Shown piece by piece: positions 22,421 through 23,849 of a DNA stretch of 23,849 nt (within the stretch, counting starts at the first letter, position 1; every line of letters starts with the position of its first letter). The notes beneath the pieces were generated by a model. It had not been told where the DNA came from. It saw only the letters and a list, made by a program, of their open reading frames with translations, and searched no databases. Source of the stretch: DATEJJ01 sp051986465 (GTDB lineage: Bacteria; Actinomycetota; Actinomycetes; Mycobacteriales; Micromonosporaceae); the NCBI GenBank assembly GCA_051986465.1, contig JBPYFB010000541.1, positions 1-23,849 on the forward strand, written 5' to 3'. The position numbers and the translations under genes were made by a program.

Positions 22421-22996
22421 ATGGCCTTGGTGATCTGCGACATGTCCATGTCGCTCGACGGGTACGTCACCGGCCCGAACGACAGCCGGGAGAACCCATT
22501 CGGCGATGGCGCCGGGACGCTGCACGACTGGATTTTCGGCGCGGCGACCGACCAGGACCGGGCCCTCCTGCAGGAGATGCTCGACGGTGCCGGTGCCATC
22601 GTGATGGGCCGCAAGTCATTCGAGAAGAACGAGGGCGACGGTGGTTGGGGCGAGGGCGGCCCGATCGGCGACACCCCATGCTTCGTGGTCACCCACAACA
22701 AGCCGACCGCGCCGTACCCACCCGTGTTCACGTTCGTCACCGACGGCGTTGCCAGCGCCATCGAGCAGGCCAAGCGGGTAGCGGGCGACAAGGTTGTCGG
22801 CCTGCATGGCGCGACCGTCATGCAGCAGGCACTACCGCTCGGCCTGGTCGACGAGATCCGGGTGCACGTGGTACCCGTACTGGTGGGTGGCGGTACGCCC
22901 CTGTTCGCCTCGCTGGACTCCGCGATCGCCCTCGAACGCACCCGCGTGCTGGCCACCCCGGCCGCGACGCACCTGGGATTCCGCGTGGTGCGGTAA
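22421..22996 (+). CDS. RibD C-terminal/dihydrofolate reductase-like protein
   Basis: A 191-aa NAD(P)H-dependent reductase-like protein of the RibD_C family (PF01872). The N-terminus VICDMSMSLDGYVTGPND, the middle GAIVMGRKSFE and the C-terminal GLVDEIRVHVVPVLVGGGTPLF are characteristic. These proteins share the DHFR fold but are generally not the housekeeping dihydrofolate reductase. AGAAAGGA at 22408-22415 precedes ATG 22421. It follows the luciferase-like gene by 23 nt. The substrate is unknown. Confidence 0.88.
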   Translation: MALVICDMSMSLDGYVTGPNDSRENPFGDGAGTLHDWIFGAATDQDRALLQEMLDGAGAIVMGRKSFEKNEGDGGWGEGGPIGDTPCFVVTHNKPTAPYPPVFTFVTDGVASAIEQAKRVAGDKVVGLHGATVMQQALPLGLVDEIRVHVVPVLVGGGTPLFASLDSAIALERTRVLATPAATHLGFRVVR

Positions 22997-23042
22997 TACG
23001 CTGATCGAGACGTTGGTGGCGATGCCAGGGCGGGGGCCGGCG

Positions 23043-23702
23043 ATGAGCGACGATCGGATCGAACGTTCCAGAATTCTCTATGAACGGGCGGTGTTCAGCG
23101 GCGACGCCAGTGTGCTGACCGACGCGGAGCGGGATCTGGACGCGCTGGAGGCCGATACCGCGTTGGCCCGTGGGCGCCTCCTGCACGTGCGGTTTCAGAA
23201 CGAACGCGCCAGCGCCGGCTCGTCAGCCGTCGAGGACCCCGCGGAACTGCCGTTGTTCGAGCGCGCGATCGAGCTGTACCGGAGGTTGGGCGACGTGCGC
23301 GGCGAGGCCGAGGCGTTGTTCTGGATCGGCTGCCTCCATCAGTCCATCCGGCGTGACAACGAGACCGCGATTCCGTACCTGGAGCGGTCCTGCCAACTGG
23401 CGGCGCAGGTCGGCGACGAGCGGACCCAGTCCCTGGCACTGCGCCACCTGGGTATCGTGGCGCATACGGCCGGCCGGCTCGATGAGGCGCGCCAGCGGCT
23501 GGAGGAGTCGTCGCGGCTGCGCCGGGAGGTCGGGCCCCTGTCGGGCGTGGCCGCCAACATGGTCGGGCTGGCCTACATCGCCGCCGCGCAGGGCCGCCAC
23601 GCGGATGCGCTCGCGACCCTCGACGAGGCGAACGACATCGCACAGGCGCATGGTGCCCATGCCATCGTGCGGCAGATCGAGCAGGCGAGAACGGAGCTCT
23701 GA
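23043..23702 (+). CDS. Tetratricopeptide-repeat protein
   Basis: A 219-aa soluble, all-helical protein with three or four TPR-like units from about residue 75 (RAIELYRRLGDVRGEAEALFWIG, then SLALRHLGIVAHTAGRLDEA, then ANMVGLAYIAAAQGRHADAL). The N-terminal 70 residues are charged and helical without a known domain. GGGCGGGGG just upstream supports ATG 23043 over in-frame ATG 23022. It may be cotranscribed with the reductase 46 bp upstream. It lacks DNA-binding and ATPase domains, so it is a likely protein-interaction module; similar repeats occur at the end of the AfsR-type protein, but no direct duplication is evident. Confidence 0.75.
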   Translation: MSDDRIERSRILYERAVFSGDASVLTDAERDLDALEADTALARGRLLHVRFQNERASAGSSAVEDPAELPLFERAIELYRRLGDVRGEAEALFWIGCLHQSIRRDNETAIPYLERSCQLAAQVGDERTQSLALRHLGIVAHTAGRLDEARQRLEESSRLRREVGPLSGVAANMVGLAYIAAAQGRHADALATLDEANDIAQAHGAHAIVRQIEQARTEL

Positions 23703-23718
23703 ACACACAGCCCGCCGC

Positions 23719-23849
23719 TTACCCTGATGGTCCATTGTGGAGGTTGGGTGGTCGGGTGGTGTAGCGGTGGCCGAGTGGGCTGGTCCATTGGAAGACGCCG
23801 GGGTGGATCTGGTGGAGTTTCCAGCCGCCTTCGTGTTTGAGGCGGTGGT
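23719..23849 (-). CDS. C-terminal end of a DUF222/HNH endonuclease-type protein (5' part outside window)
   Basis: Reading the - strand from the window edge gives HRLKHEGGWKLHQIHPGVFQ followed by WTSPLGHRY and a short Pro/Asn-rich tail, stopping at TAA (23719-23721). HHRLK..GGW followed by a W-T-S-P-x-G-x-x-Y segment is the end of the HNH domain in actinobacterial DUF222 ('13E12 repeat') proteins. These families are often multi-copy and sometimes linked to mobile DNA. Codon choice here (CAC, ACC, CCA, AAC) is less G-rich than in neighbouring genes. A TCCATTGTGGA palindrome (23731-23741) lies within the 3' end. Confidence 0.7.
   Translation of the reverse strand, partial: HRLKHEGGWKLHQIHPGVFQWTSPLGHRYTTRPPNLHNGPSG

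Noticed and set aside
1..23849. tRNA, rRNA, CRISPR array or insertion sequence
   Set aside because: No cloverleaf, rRNA-like block, regularly spaced repeats or transposase motifs were seen on either strand by eye.

Overview
The window reads as chromosome of a very GC-rich actinobacterium, most likely in or near the Micromonosporales. The reasons are uniform high GC, frequent GTG/TTG starts with ATGA/GTGA overlaps, an AfsR-type SARP regulator, a luciferase-like (F420-type) oxidoreductase, and the end of a DUF222-type HNH protein. The genus is inference. GTAC is strikingly common throughout. There is no rRNA, tRNA, CRISPR array or recognisable transposase, and no gene-free stretch longer than 300 bases (the largest gap is 12144-12417).

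Region 1 (1-8100, + strand) is a compact sugar-nucleotide and glycosyltransfer locus. After the tail of a beta-rich, probably glycosyltransferase-linked protein come an extended SDR epimerase, a classical SDR, a Gfo/Idh/MocA oxidoreductase, and then a complete GDP-D-glycero-D-manno-heptose-type set: HddC-like nucleotidyltransferase, HddA-like kinase, GmhA-like isomerase and GmhB-like phosphatase. A transaldolase-like gene closes this run. A two-domain glycosyltransferase follows after a 79-bp gap. The inferred flow is sedoheptulose 7-phosphate -> heptose 7-P -> 1,7-bisphosphate -> 1-P -> GDP-heptose, then tailoring by the reductases/epimerase and transfer to a glycan or natural product.

Region 2 (8107-12143, - strand) is an operon of two full-size ABC exporter half-transporters plus a YjbR/MmcQ-type small protein. 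A 274-bp divergent control region separates it from a cupin gene (12418-12837).

Region 3 (12855-19177) contains a wrecked O-methyltransferase (internal deletion plus frameshift), an ABC-2-type ATPase/permease pair, a histidine kinase that stops before its ATP-binding domain and has no response regulator beside it, and a full-length 935-aa AfsR/SARP regulator. The promoter regions at 13705-13887 and 16256-16369 hold overlapping perfect inverted repeats and a shared -10-like box.

Region 4 (19196-23702) has a GlxA-type AraC regulator divergent from a co-directional set: DJ-1/PfpI enzyme, cupin, luciferase-like oxidoreductase, RibD-C/DHFR-like reductase and a TPR protein. The window ends inside an HNH endonuclease gene on the - strand.

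The most interesting items are the heptose cassette with its own transaldolase, the mutually exclusive hairpins before the ABC-2 operon, the two decayed genes flanking that operon, and a dispersed TCCA-N3-TGGA palindrome found six times.
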